Shown one piece after another: positions 54,420-62,934 of a DNA stretch of 64,000 nt (positions within the stretch are counted from its first letter, which is position 1; each line of letters begins with the position of its first letter). The translations under genes and the position numbers were made by a program. This DNA comes from DATBJJ01 sp963750915. GTDB lineage: Bacteria; Acidobacteriota; Vicinamibacteria; Vicinamibacterales; 2-12-FULL-66-21. Where the stretch lies: assembly GCA_963750915.1 (NCBI GenBank), contig CAVVSF010000009.1, positions 1 through 64,000 of the forward strand, written 5' to 3'. The notes under the pieces are model-generated. The model made no database searches. It saw nothing but the letters and a program-made list of their open reading frames with translations, and was not told the DNA's origin.

Positions 54420-56282
54420 CTAGCCACGATAGCCGAGGAAAAGCCGCGGCAGCACGAGGGTGAGGTAGGGAAATGCCGCGACCAGCGCCAGCCCGATCAG
54501 GAGGGCGACCAGGTAAGGCGTGTAGTTGCGGCTGACGTCGTCGATGTCGACCCCGGCGACGCCCGAGGCGATCGCGAGGCCGACTCCAATCGGCGGCAGG
54601 AAGAAGGCGATGCCCATCGCCGCGATGATGACGATGCCGTAGTGCACCGGGTCCAGGCCGAGTGCACGGCTGATCGGAAAGAGGATCGGCCCGAAAATCA
54701 GCAGCGCCGGCAGCCCCTCGAGCAGCGCGCCGATGACGACGAAGACCGCGATCGTCAGCGCCAGGAACCCGGTCCGGCCGAGGCCGGCGCTGGCGATCCA
54801 TTCGCCGAGTCCCTGCGGTACCCATTCGCGCACGAGGATCCAGGCGAATGCCGAGGCAGCCGCGAGGACCCACAGCGTTGTCGCCGTGACGACGCCGCTT
54901 TGCGCCAGCTGCGCGACGACCTGCCCGCCGAACCCGCCCCGGAATCCGGAGATGAAGAGGCCGGCGACCAGCGCATAGACGACGGCGATGAGCGCCGCCT
55001 CGGTGACCGTCGTCGCGCCACTGAAGATCCCCCCGAAGAGCAGGACGGGAAGGCCGAGCGGGACGATGGCGCGGCGCGCCGCGCGCAGCAGGGCGGCGTT
55101 GGTCACCGGCGCGCTCACGGGCCAGTTCTGGCGCCGGGCCCGCGCCGCGATCACGATCAGCAGCGCCGCCGCCAGGATGAAGGCCGGCACGAATCCGGCG
55201 AGGAACAGCGTAACGATGGAGAGGTTGACGAGCGATCCCAGCACCACCATCGTCAGGCAGGGCGGCACCAGGATGCCCATCGCGGATGCGGCCGACACGA
55301 TACTGACCGACTCGGGCCCCGAGTAGCCAGCCCTGCGCATCGACGGGACGAGCAGCGAGCTGATCGCCGAGACGTCGGCAGCGGTCGAGCCAGAGATGCC
55401 CGAGAACAGGATCTCGGCGACGACGGCAACCATGGCGAGGCCACCGCGGACGCGGCCGACGATGGCCATCGCCAGGTCGACGATGCGCTCCGAGATGCCG
55501 CCGGTTTCCATCAGCGCGCCGGCGAGGATGAAGAGAGGGATCGCCAGCAGCACGAACGCGTCGACGCCGCCGAGAATCTTGATCGGCAGGATGATCAGGC
55601 TGACGCCGCCGATCCCGAGCAGGTACATCATCGACGTCAGCGCCAGCGTGAACGCCAGCGGCACGCCGAACGCGGCGCCGGTGAGGAACCCGACGATGAG
55701 GACGACGAGCGGCGCCGCGTCGAACAGGATCGGCAGCAGCACCGAGGCGACCACGGTGCCGGCGCCGAGAATCGCCCAGCGCTTCGTCGCCGGCGCCGCG
55801 AAGGTGGCACGACCGTCGCGCCACAACTGGTGGATGAGCACGCCGGCCATCAGCGTGAGCGACAGCGGCAGCAGCGCGGCGATCCAGGCGCCGGAGATGC
55901 CGCTTGCCGGCAGGCTCTCGCCGGCGCTCGCGACGGTGAGCCGATACGCCGGCCACGCGAGCGCGAGGAAGAAAACCATCAGCACGAGCCGGAGACCCTG
56001 GTCGAGCGCGACCCGGCTGGTCGGCTTCAGCCGGCGAACCAGCGCCGTGACGCGGGGATGCTGTCCCTGCCGCAAGCCGGCGATGCCGCCGACGCACATC
56101 AGCCAGACCAGGAGCAGGCGGGCAATCTCCTCGGTCCACGGGATCGGCTGATGCGAGATGTGGCGGGCGATCACCTGCAGCCCGACGACCAGCGCCTGCG
56201 CCGCCACGAGCGCGGCCGTGGCCCAGAGGAGAACCCGGTCGGCGGAAGAAGCCGACGGCGGCGCGTCGGGCGGGACGCTCAC
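54420..56282 (-). CDS. dctM: TRAP transporter fused small and large permease (DctQ-DctM)
   Basis: A 620-residue membrane protein. Residues about 1-170 form the four-helix DctQ subunit (IPWTEEIARLLLVWLMCVGG, LKPTSRVALDQGLRL), followed by the twelve-helix DctM transporter (GVPLAFTLALTSMMYLLGIG, FVLLAIPLFILAGALMETGG, SGISGSTAADVSAISSLLVP, FFLPPIGVGLAIASGVAGVD). It imports an organic acid, driven by a sodium gradient, delivered by the periplasmic DctP. A GTG start at 56282 overlaps the DctP stop. Fused Q-M permeases are known in this family. No frame damage. Confidence 0.94.
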   Translation of the reverse strand: MSVPPDAPPSASSADRVLLWATAALVAAQALVVGLQVIARHISHQPIPWTEEIARLLLVWLMCVGGIAGLRQGQHPRVTALVRRLKPTSRVALDQGLRLVLMVFFLALAWPAYRLTVASAGESLPASGISGAWIAALLPLSLTLMAGVLIHQLWRDGRATFAAPATKRWAILGAGTVVASVLLPILFDAAPLVVLIVGFLTGAAFGVPLAFTLALTSMMYLLGIGGVSLIILPIKILGGVDAFVLLAIPLFILAGALMETGGISERIVDLAMAIVGRVRGGLAMVAVVAEILFSGISGSTAADVSAISSLLVPSMRRAGYSGPESVSIVSAASAMGILVPPCLTMVVLGSLVNLSIVTLFLAGFVPAFILAAALLIVIAARARRQNWPVSAPVTNAALLRAARRAIVPLGLPVLLFGGIFSGATTVTEAALIAVVYALVAGLFISGFRGGFGGQVVAQLAQSGVVTATTLWVLAAASAFAWILVREWVPQGLGEWIASAGLGRTGFLALTIAVFVVIGALLEGLPALLIFGPILFPISRALGLDPVHYGIVIIAAMGIAFFLPPIGVGLAIASGVAGVDIDDVSRNYTPYLVALLIGLALVAAFPYLTLVLPRLFLGYRG

Positions 56283-57277
56283 GCCTGAATCGCCTTCAGC
56301 CACGCCGTGACACCCAGCGTGGCGGCCTCGCGCGTCCACATCGCGGCGGCAGCGTGCTGCAGCGGCGCCCGATCGATCTCGCGGATTGTCATCCCCTGCT
56401 GCCGCAGCGCGGTGATCGCGGTCGTGTCCTCGAGCGCCACCCTCGTCCGCTGGTGAGCGGCGGCATCGATGGCGGCGCGCTCGAGTACGGCGCGGATGTC
56501 GGCCGGCAGGCGGGCGAGCGTTGCGGCCGACGTCCACAGGCCCAGCACCCCGGCGATGTGACCGGTTCGAGCCATGAAACCCGCGATCTCGTAGAAGCGC
56601 TGCTGCAGCGTCGTGCTCGCGTCGTGCTCGTAGCCGTCGATGACGCCGGTCTGCAGCGAGGTATACACCTCGCCGAAAGCCATCGGCGTCGGGCTCGCGC
56701 CCATCAACTCGACCGCCTTGACGTAGATCGGCGATTGAATCGTCCGGATCTTCAGGCCGGCGAGCTGGCCCGGTTCCTGGACGTCGCGCGAGCGCGTGAT
56801 CACGTGGCGGAAGCCGAACGAGTCGCCCCACGCGAACGGGCGCATGCGGACGCTGGCCTCGAGGTAGTCGGCCGCGGCCTGGCCGAGCGGACCGTCGATG
56901 AGGCGGTGCACGTGATCCCAGTCCCGCCACAGGAACGGAAAGTCGAGGATCTGGAGCCTCGGCGCGACGCTGCCCCAGATGGCGGTGCCGGAGACCATGA
57001 AGTCGACGAGCCCTTCCTGGAGCTGCTGCACCACCTCGCGCTCCTGCCCGAGAGTGTTGCTGGCGAAGATGCGGACGACGACGCTGCCGTGGGTTGCCGC
57101 CTCGACGCGCTCGCGGAAGGCGTCGCCGAAGACGTGCAGCGCCGTCGGCCCTGCGTTCATCGAGTGCGACAGCCGCAGCACGAGACGACCGCGATCGGCA
57201 CCCGACCGGCAGGCGGTGACCGCGGCGCCGCCGGTAGCGGCGAGAAACGCGCGACGGGAAAGCGAGGCTGGGGACAT
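56279..57277 (-). CDS. dctP: TRAP transporter solute-binding protein
   Basis: A 332-residue DctP-type binding protein. The leader has twin arginines and a lipobox (SRRAFLAATGGAAVTACRSG), so it is probably a Tat-exported lipoprotein. The mature part has LVLRLSHSMNAGPTALHVFG, the signature arginine region LAGLKIRTIQSPIYVKAVEL and FGEVYTSLQTGVIDGYEHDA. The family usually binds carboxylates through that arginine; sugar-acid substrates are plausible given the divergent SDR. It is first in a three-gene operon with the permease and a Rossmann-like protein. Starts at an ATG at 57277. Confidence 0.93.
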   Translation of the reverse strand: MSPASLSRRAFLAATGGAAVTACRSGADRGRLVLRLSHSMNAGPTALHVFGDAFRERVEAATHGSVVVRIFASNTLGQEREVVQQLQEGLVDFMVSGTAIWGSVAPRLQILDFPFLWRDWDHVHRLIDGPLGQAAADYLEASVRMRPFAWGDSFGFRHVITRSRDVQEPGQLAGLKIRTIQSPIYVKAVELMGASPTPMAFGEVYTSLQTGVIDGYEHDASTTLQQRFYEIAGFMARTGHIAGVLGLWTSAATLARLPADIRAVLERAAIDAAAHQRTRVALEDTTAITALRQQGMTIREIDRAPLQHAAAAMWTREAATLGVTAWLKAIQA

Positions 57278-57343
57278 TCGTGGATTCGGCGGCGCGCGCC
57301 ATTATGGCCGATTCCGCCGACGCCTCGGGTAGACTCGACAGCC

Positions 57344-58111
57344 ATGCATCGTTACGACTTGACTGGCCGGCACGCGCTCGTGACCGGCGCCTCCTCCGGC
57401 ATCGGCGCCGCCACCGCCATCGAGCTCGCCCGCCTCGGCGCCCGCGTTGCCATCGGCTATCACAGCAACCTGGCCGGCGCGACGGCAACGGTCGAGCGCA
57501 TCGTCGCGGCCGGCGGCGACGCGGTCGCCCTTGCGGCCGACATGCGGCAGGCCGATGAAGTCCGCTCGCTCGTTGCGCGCGCCGTCGAATGGATGAAGGC
57601 GCCGGTCGACATCCTGGTCAACAACGCCGGATCGCTCGTGGCGCGGCTCGGCATCCGTGAGATCACCGAGGCGCGGCTCGACGAGGTCCTGGCGCTGAAC
57701 CTGAAGAGCGCGGTGCTGGCAGCGCAGGCAGTAGCAGCACCGATGATCGGCGGCCGGCGCGGCGCCATCGTCAACGTCGTGTCGATTGCCGGGCACAATG
57801 GCGGCGGCCCCGGTGCCGGCGCCTACGCCGCGGCCAAGGCGGCGCTGACGGCCTACACGAAGTCGCTGGCGAAGGAGCTGGCGCCGCACGGCGTCCGCGT
57901 CAACGCGATCGCGCCAGGCGTGATCGACACGCCCTTCCACGAAGTGTTTTCCACGCCGGAGATGATGGCGGCGTTCGTCAAGGCGATTCCGATGGGCCGG
58001 GTCGGGACCTCGGAGGAGTGCGCGAGCGTCGTCGCGTTTCTCGCCTCGGACGCCGCGAGCTACATCACGGGGGAGACGATTGATGTCAACGGTGGGCAGC
58101 TGATGCGTTGA
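57344..58111 (+). CDS. Short-chain dehydrogenase/reductase
   Basis: A 255-residue classical SDR with coenzyme motif TGASSGIG, NNAG (ILVNNAGSLVARLG), active-site serine and YxxxK in GAYAAAKAALTAYTKSLAKE, and the C-terminal GETIDVNGGQLMR. It resembles KduD/FabG-type oxidoreductases for sugar acids or acyl substrates. In this reading the residues around YxxxK are AYAAAKAAL, normal for the family. It is divergent from the TRAP operon across 66 bp, so the reductase and transporter may act on the same substrate. That is inference from context. Confidence 0.9.
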   Translation: MHRYDLTGRHALVTGASSGIGAATAIELARLGARVAIGYHSNLAGATATVERIVAAGGDAVALAADMRQADEVRSLVARAVEWMKAPVDILVNNAGSLVARLGIREITEARLDEVLALNLKSAVLAAQAVAAPMIGGRRGAIVNVVSIAGHNGGGPGAGAYAAAKAALTAYTKSLAKELAPHGVRVNAIAPGVIDTPFHEVFSTPEMMAAFVKAIPMGRVGTSEECASVVAFLASDAASYITGETIDVNGGQLMR

Positions 58112-58124
58112 CGGTGTCTCGTTA

Positions 58125-58236
58125 TGCGGTTGTGCGGTTGTGCGGTTGTGCGGTTGTCCGGTTCTCCGCTCGGGCGGCTGTTCGGCGGTTGCGCGGACTA
58201 CCGGACTACCGCACCACCGGACGACCGGACGAACGG
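58125..58236. repeat. Inverted pair of 8-bp repeat arrays
   Basis: The left arm has four perfect copies of TGCGGTTG (58125-58156) grading into TCCGGTTC. The right arm, read on the minus strand, has TCCGGTCG, TCCGGTGG, TGCGGTAG and TCCGGTAG. The two arms are 8-bp T(G/C)CGGTnG arrays facing each other and could fold into a long imperfect hairpin between two convergent genes. Confidence 0.85.
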
Positions 58237-58251
58237 TCAAGTCGACAATGA

Positions 58252-59073
58252 TCAAAATTTAAACGTCAGTCCCACCTGCGCATTGATGATGATGGGCTCG
58301 AAGCGGACCGGGTCCAGCCCCTCCAGCAGGTCGATGACGAGGTCAGGCGCGCCGTTGACGTCGAAGCCCAGTTCGTACTCGCGAAAATAGAAGGCGCGGA
58401 CCTCGCCGATCACGGCGACGCGGCCGCCGCCGATGCGCAGCCCGGCACCGCCGTTGACACCGAAGCGATGGTCGGGCTCGCCGGGAGCGGCGGTGAGCCG
58501 GATCTGCGGCTGCACCCCAGGCAGGGGAGGCAGGCCGGCGATCTCGACGGCGAGCGGGACCGTCCCCGAGATATTGACGTTCGGCAGCAGGCTGACCCCG
58601 CCGGAGGCGACGAGCGAGATCGGGCCGGGGGTTCGCAGCCGCAGGTTGAGCGAGAGCAGTTGGAACCGGTCGGCGTCGAGCCTGGCGTCGCCGATCGTAA
58701 CCGCGCCGGTCAGTCCGGCGACGGGACCAGTGGTGGTACGAATATCGTAGCGCGCACCGGTGAGGTCGAAGCCGACGGCGGTCGAGTCGAGCCGACCTTC
58801 GATGCCGATGATGCCGGCCTCGAACGCGAGCGCACCGCCAAAGACGAGGCCGCCATCAGCCTTGATCGATGGACTTCCCGTTACCGAAATCTCGGCGCCT
58901 GGAAGCGACGGCGTCGACGGCCGCAACGTCAGCCGTTCGTCGTAGATGGGATAGGCGGCGCCGACGAACACTGTGACATCGCCGATTTGCGCGTCAGATC
59001 GTTCGACGGTGACGAACAACGTGGCCAGAGTGAGCGCGGCGATTATCGAGAATCTGGAATAACGATGGGTCAC
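58252..59073 (-). CDS. Predicted outer-membrane beta-barrel protein
   Basis: A 273-residue protein. The leader (SRFSIIAALTLATLFVTVER) is followed by amphipathic strands (VTVFVGAAYPIYDERLTL, GGLVFGGALAFEAGIIGIEG, VAVIGEVRAFYFREYELGF), and the end IINAQVGLTFKF has the terminal phenylalanine of barrel proteins. The GTG at 59073 is chosen because the signal peptide follows. An ATG-like longer frame to 59148 would place 25 polar residues before it. The family is not recognised. It is divergent from the TonB receptor, whose promoter lies within this start region. Confidence 0.72.
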   Translation of the reverse strand: MTHRYSRFSIIAALTLATLFVTVERSDAQIGDVTVFVGAAYPIYDERLTLRPSTPSLPGAEISVTGSPSIKADGGLVFGGALAFEAGIIGIEGRLDSTAVGFDLTGARYDIRTTTGPVAGLTGAVTIGDARLDADRFQLLSLNLRLRTPGPISLVASGGVSLLPNVNISGTVPLAVEIAGLPPLPGVQPQIRLTAAPGEPDHRFGVNGGAGLRIGGGRVAVIGEVRAFYFREYELGFDVNGAPDLVIDLLEGLDPVRFEPIIINAQVGLTFKF

Positions 59074-59141
59074 GGCACCAGCATACAGCGGTCGGCGGCC
59101 CGACCGAGACGCGTTAGCGACGTTACTTGAGTCTTGCGGGG

Positions 59142-59170
59142 TTGACACGTCGATCCGATAGTTTTACGGT
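59142..59170 (+). promoter_or_regulatory. Promoter of the TonB-dependent receptor
   Basis: TTGACA (59142-59147) - 17 bp - TACGGT (59165-59170). The leader of about 58 nt ends in AAGGAGG, 8 bp before the GTG at 59236. Confidence 0.8.
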
Positions 59171-59235
59171 GTGCGACGGCGCGACCGACGCTGTTTCACT
59201 CTGTGGGACGGCGCGCCTACGCGCAAGGAGGAGAT

Positions 59236-62200
59236 GTGTACAAGTTGTTCGGGCAAGCCGTCCGCGTGTTCAAACGCGGGCGAGTCGTCGTCTGTCTGCT
59301 CACGGCGTTGGCAATAGCGGCGCCGGCAGCCGCTCAGCTCGACCGGAGCCGAATCTCCGGCACAATCAAGGATGAATCGGGCGCCGTCGTTCCCGGCGTC
59401 ACGGTGACTGCGACCAATCTCTCGACCCAGACGCCGACCGTCGTCGTGACGGATGGCAGTGGCTTATATACATTCCCAAGCCTGACCCCGGGCCGGTACA
59501 GCGTTTCAGCCGAGCTCTCGGGTTTCCGCAAAGTCGTCAACGACGACGTCCAGCTCGACGCCGCCGGCGCAATCAACCTCGATTTCACGCTCACGACCGG
59601 TGCGCTGACCGAGACCGTCACGGTCAGCGGCAACGCGCCGCTGCAGACCGATGTCGCGATCAGGAAGACCGTCGAAGCGAAGGACATCGAGCTGCTCGCG
59701 TTCTCGGGGCGCAATCCGATCGGCGTCGTCGGCCTCAAGGCCGGCGTCAACGGCGGCAACTTCAACAGCCGCGGCTTCGGCGACCTCGGCAACGGCGGTT
59801 TCAACATCAACGGCAGCCGCCCCGACGAGAACAACATCACGATTGACGGCGCCGTGGCGATCCGGACGCGATCGTCGGGCAACATCATCGGCATCCAGAA
59901 CGTCGACGCGGTGCAGGAAGTGCAAGTGCTGACCGCGAACTACATGCCCGAGTACGGCCGCGCCAGCGGCGGGCAGATTCGCTTCATCACCAAGAGCGGC
60001 AGCAATCGCTTCACCGGGACGGCCGGGTTCTACCTCCGCGACGAGACCCTGCAGGCGAACTCGTGGGCCCGCAACCGCAGCACCAACCCGCTCGACAACC
60101 AGGGGCCGGCGCCGTTCGACTACAAGCAGTACGGCTATTCCTTCGGCGGTCCGATCGCGTGGGGTGATCTCCGGAACAAGCTGTTCTTCTTCGGGGCGCA
60201 GGAATGGGTCGACTTCAACCAGATCCAGACCAACACCGCCACGGTGCCGACGGCGCGGATGCGTAGCGGGGACTTCGGCGAGCTGCTCGATCCGGCCAAC
60301 GGGTTCATCACCGGCACGCGCGTGATCAGCGATCCGCGCCAACAACCAGCCGTTCCCGAACAACGTCATCCCGGCGGACCGGCTGTCGGCGAACGGCCTG
60401 GCGTTTCTGAACGCGTACCCCCTGCCGACGCCCGGCTACCGGGAGGGCACTGCGAACCTGATCCAGAGCAGCGACGTGCCGACGGAGCAGCGCAAGGACA
60501 ACCTGCGCTTCGACTACCGCCTGAACGACAATCACTCGTTCGTCGGCCGCTACTCGGGTTATGCCTTCACCGAGCTGGCCGCGTTCCAGGGCACGTTCCC
60601 GTTCGCGCGCCGCATTTTCGACCGGCCGAACTTCACGTTCACGTCGAGCTGGACCGGCATGCTGACGGCGAACCTGATCGCGGAAGCGAGCTACACGCGG
60701 TCGCGCGACGACGTCTTCATCGACGTCTACACCGAGACCGACCTCTACAAGCGGTCGCGGACCGGCATCAACTACCCCTATATCTTCCCGGACAACAAGG
60801 AGATCCCGGACAAGATCCCGACCATCAACATCGGCGCGCCATTCAGCTCGATCGACGGCGGTCCGTACCCCGGTTCGTCGCGCGGGCCGATTCACACCAT
60901 CTCGGGCACGACGACCTACGTCAAGGGCCGTCATACGATGAAGGCGGGCGTCTCCTTCGAGTACTCAGGCGAGGACGACTTCGACCAGATCAACGTCGAA
61001 CTCGATCCCCGGCGGCACCAACAACCAGAACGGCCAGTTCGAGTTCTCGGACAGCCGTTCCGGCGGCACCGGCCTCGGCGTCGCCAACGCCGCCCTCGGC
61101 CTGTTCAGCAATTACGCCGAGATCGGCGAGCGCGCGTTCACCAAGTGGCGGGCGCTCGCGACCGACCTCTTCATCCAGGATTCGTGGCGGCCGACCAGCA
61201 AGATGACGGTCGAAGGCGGCGTCCGCTACGTCATCTGGCCGCCGTGGCACTCGACCACCAACAACATCGCCAACTTCGATCCGCGGTTCTTCGATCCGGC
61301 GCAGGCCGCGATCATCAACCCGTCCACCGGCCGGCTGGTCGGCGGCTCGCGCTACAACGGCATCGTCCTGCCGGGCGACGGCTTCGAAGGCGAGGGCAAC
61401 GATCTGGCGGTGGCGCGGGATCCGGCGGTGCAGGCGCTCTTCCGCGGCGAGCCTCGCGGCTTCTCGAAAACGCACTACAACGTCTTCGAGCCGCGCCTCG
61501 GCATGTCGTATGCGTTCGATGAGCAGACGATCCTGCGCGCTCAGCGCCGGCGTCTTCCACAACCGCGTGACGCTCAACGACTCGACCATCCTCGGCGGCC
61601 AGCCGCCGTTCCAGCCGATGGTCACCGTCGCCAACGGCAGCGCCGACAATCCGAGCGGCGGCAGCGGCAATGCCGGGGCCGACCTGCCGTTCGGCAGCAC
61701 GGCGCAGGATCCGGAGTTCAAGCACCCGACGTCCTACATGTGGTCGGTCGGGCGTCCAGCGCGAAGTGCCATGGGGCTTCACGGTCGACGCGACCTACGT
61801 CGGCCGCCGCGGCCTCTACCTGCAGCGCGAGCGCAACATCAATCAGCCCGACCCGGGCACGGTCCAGCGCAACCCCGGCGTCAACATCGCGGCGCTGCGG
61901 CCCTACACCGGCTACGGCGCGTTACGGCTCTCGGAGAACGCCGGCAACTCGAAGCACCACAGCCTGCAGCTGACTGCCGATCGCCGCTACATGAACTCGC
62001 TCAAGGTCGGCGTCGCCTACACGCTGAGCAAGAGCGAGGACAACGGCAGCGACAAGCGCAATGTCGTCTGGAACACGTATGACGACACCGGCTTCTGGGG
62101 TCCGGCGAACTTCGATCGCCGCCATGTCTTCAACTTCTACTACATCTACGACCTGCCGTTCTGGCGCGATCAGACGACGCTCCTGAAGAACCTGCTGGGC

Positions 62201-62698
62201 GGCTGGCAGATCTCCGGGGCGACGTTCATGCGCTCGGGACGGCCGGTGTCGGTGGTGCGGACCAACCTCGACACGGCCGGCGTCGGCGACCCGGCGTTCG
62301 GTCAGCCGGTGGATCTCGTCGGCGACATCAACGCCGGGGCGAACAGGCAGTTCTCGAACGGCGCCGCCTCCGACCAGAACTTCTGGTTCAACCCCGCGGC
62401 GTTCGCGCTGCCGGCGGCCGGCACGTTCGGCAACGCGCAGCGCAACCTGATCTACAACCCCGGCGAGCAGCAGTGGGATCTGGCGCTGTTCAAGAACTTC
62501 AACCTGGGCGGCACCAAGAAGGCGCAGTTCCGGGCCGAGTTCTTCAACTTCCCGAACCACCCGAACTGGGGCAGCGTGCAGACGGGCACTCTCAACGGCG
62601 ACATCCTGATTGCCGATCCGTCGAACGCCGCCTTCGGTCGCATCACGTCCAAGACGGGACAGCGCGACATTCAGCTCAGCCTGCGCTTCATCTTCTAG
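59236..62698 (+). CDS. Oar-like TonB-dependent receptor (four frameshifts)
   Basis: The repaired protein is 1,152 residues: signal peptide (VVVCLLTALAIAAPAAAQ), carboxypeptidase-regulatory-like domain (SGTIKDESGAVVPGVTVTAT, LTPGRYSVSAELSGF), TonB plug (FNINGSRPDENNITIDGAVA, VQVLTANYMPEYGRASGGQI) and a barrel ending RDIQLSLRFIF. Acidobacterial receptors of this kind import large ligands or sugars across the outer membrane, and some act in surface assembly. The frame steps +1 at about 60338, 61001, 61542 and 61759. Removing one base at each gives continuous family-like sequence, for example SDPRNNQPFPNNVIP and MWSVGVQREVPWGF. A GTG start at 59236 follows AAGGAGG. Confidence 0.88.
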
Positions 62699-62726
62699 GC
62701 GCGGGGCACGAGCACATCGAAAGCAG

Positions 62727-62762
62727 CGGCGGGGGGCTTCGGCCTCCCGCCGTTTCTTTTTT
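62727..62762 (+). terminator. Rho-independent terminator after the TonB receptor
   Basis: An 11-bp stem (62727-62737 with 62742-62752, one G-T pair) closed by a TTCG tetraloop, followed by TTTCTTTTTT. It lies 28 bp after the stop codon and is the clearest intrinsic terminator in the window. Confidence 0.95.
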
Positions 62763-62773
62763 GCGCAGTCATC

Positions 62774-62886
62774 GCGGAGCTGAAGCTCCGCGCTACTCGG
62801 AACGGCCATCGCGAAGCAGAAGCTCCGCGCTACGGTCCGATGCGGCGCGCCGCTTCGTTCGTAGGGCGGGACTTCAGTCCCGCTGT
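62774..62886. repeat. Cluster of three GCTTCAGC-centred palindromic repeats
   Basis: The copies are 62774-62796 (minus; GTAGCGCGGAGCTTCAGCTC), 62811-62833 (minus; degenerate, GCTTCTGCTTCGCG) and 62860-62886 (plus; CGTAGGGCGGGACTTCAGTC). All share a CGTAG or GTAGCG tag and a palindrome around CTTCAG. The compensating changes in the third (GGGACT with AGTCCC) keep the stem. They fill the space between the terminator and the next gene. Confidence 0.85.
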
Positions 62887-62934
62887 CGGCCCAGCTCGAC
62901 TTCATCGATCGCGGACTAGTCCTACAATGGCGCC

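Noticed and set aside
54360..56288. Plus-strand open frame of about 640 codons opposite the TRAP permease
   Set aside because: Gln/Arg/Asp-rich antisense artefact; the minus strand gives well-formed transmembrane helices and TRAP motifs.
58125..58236. CRISPR array or tRNA-like structure
   Set aside because: The 8-bp units have no spacers and the fold lacks the T-loop consensus.
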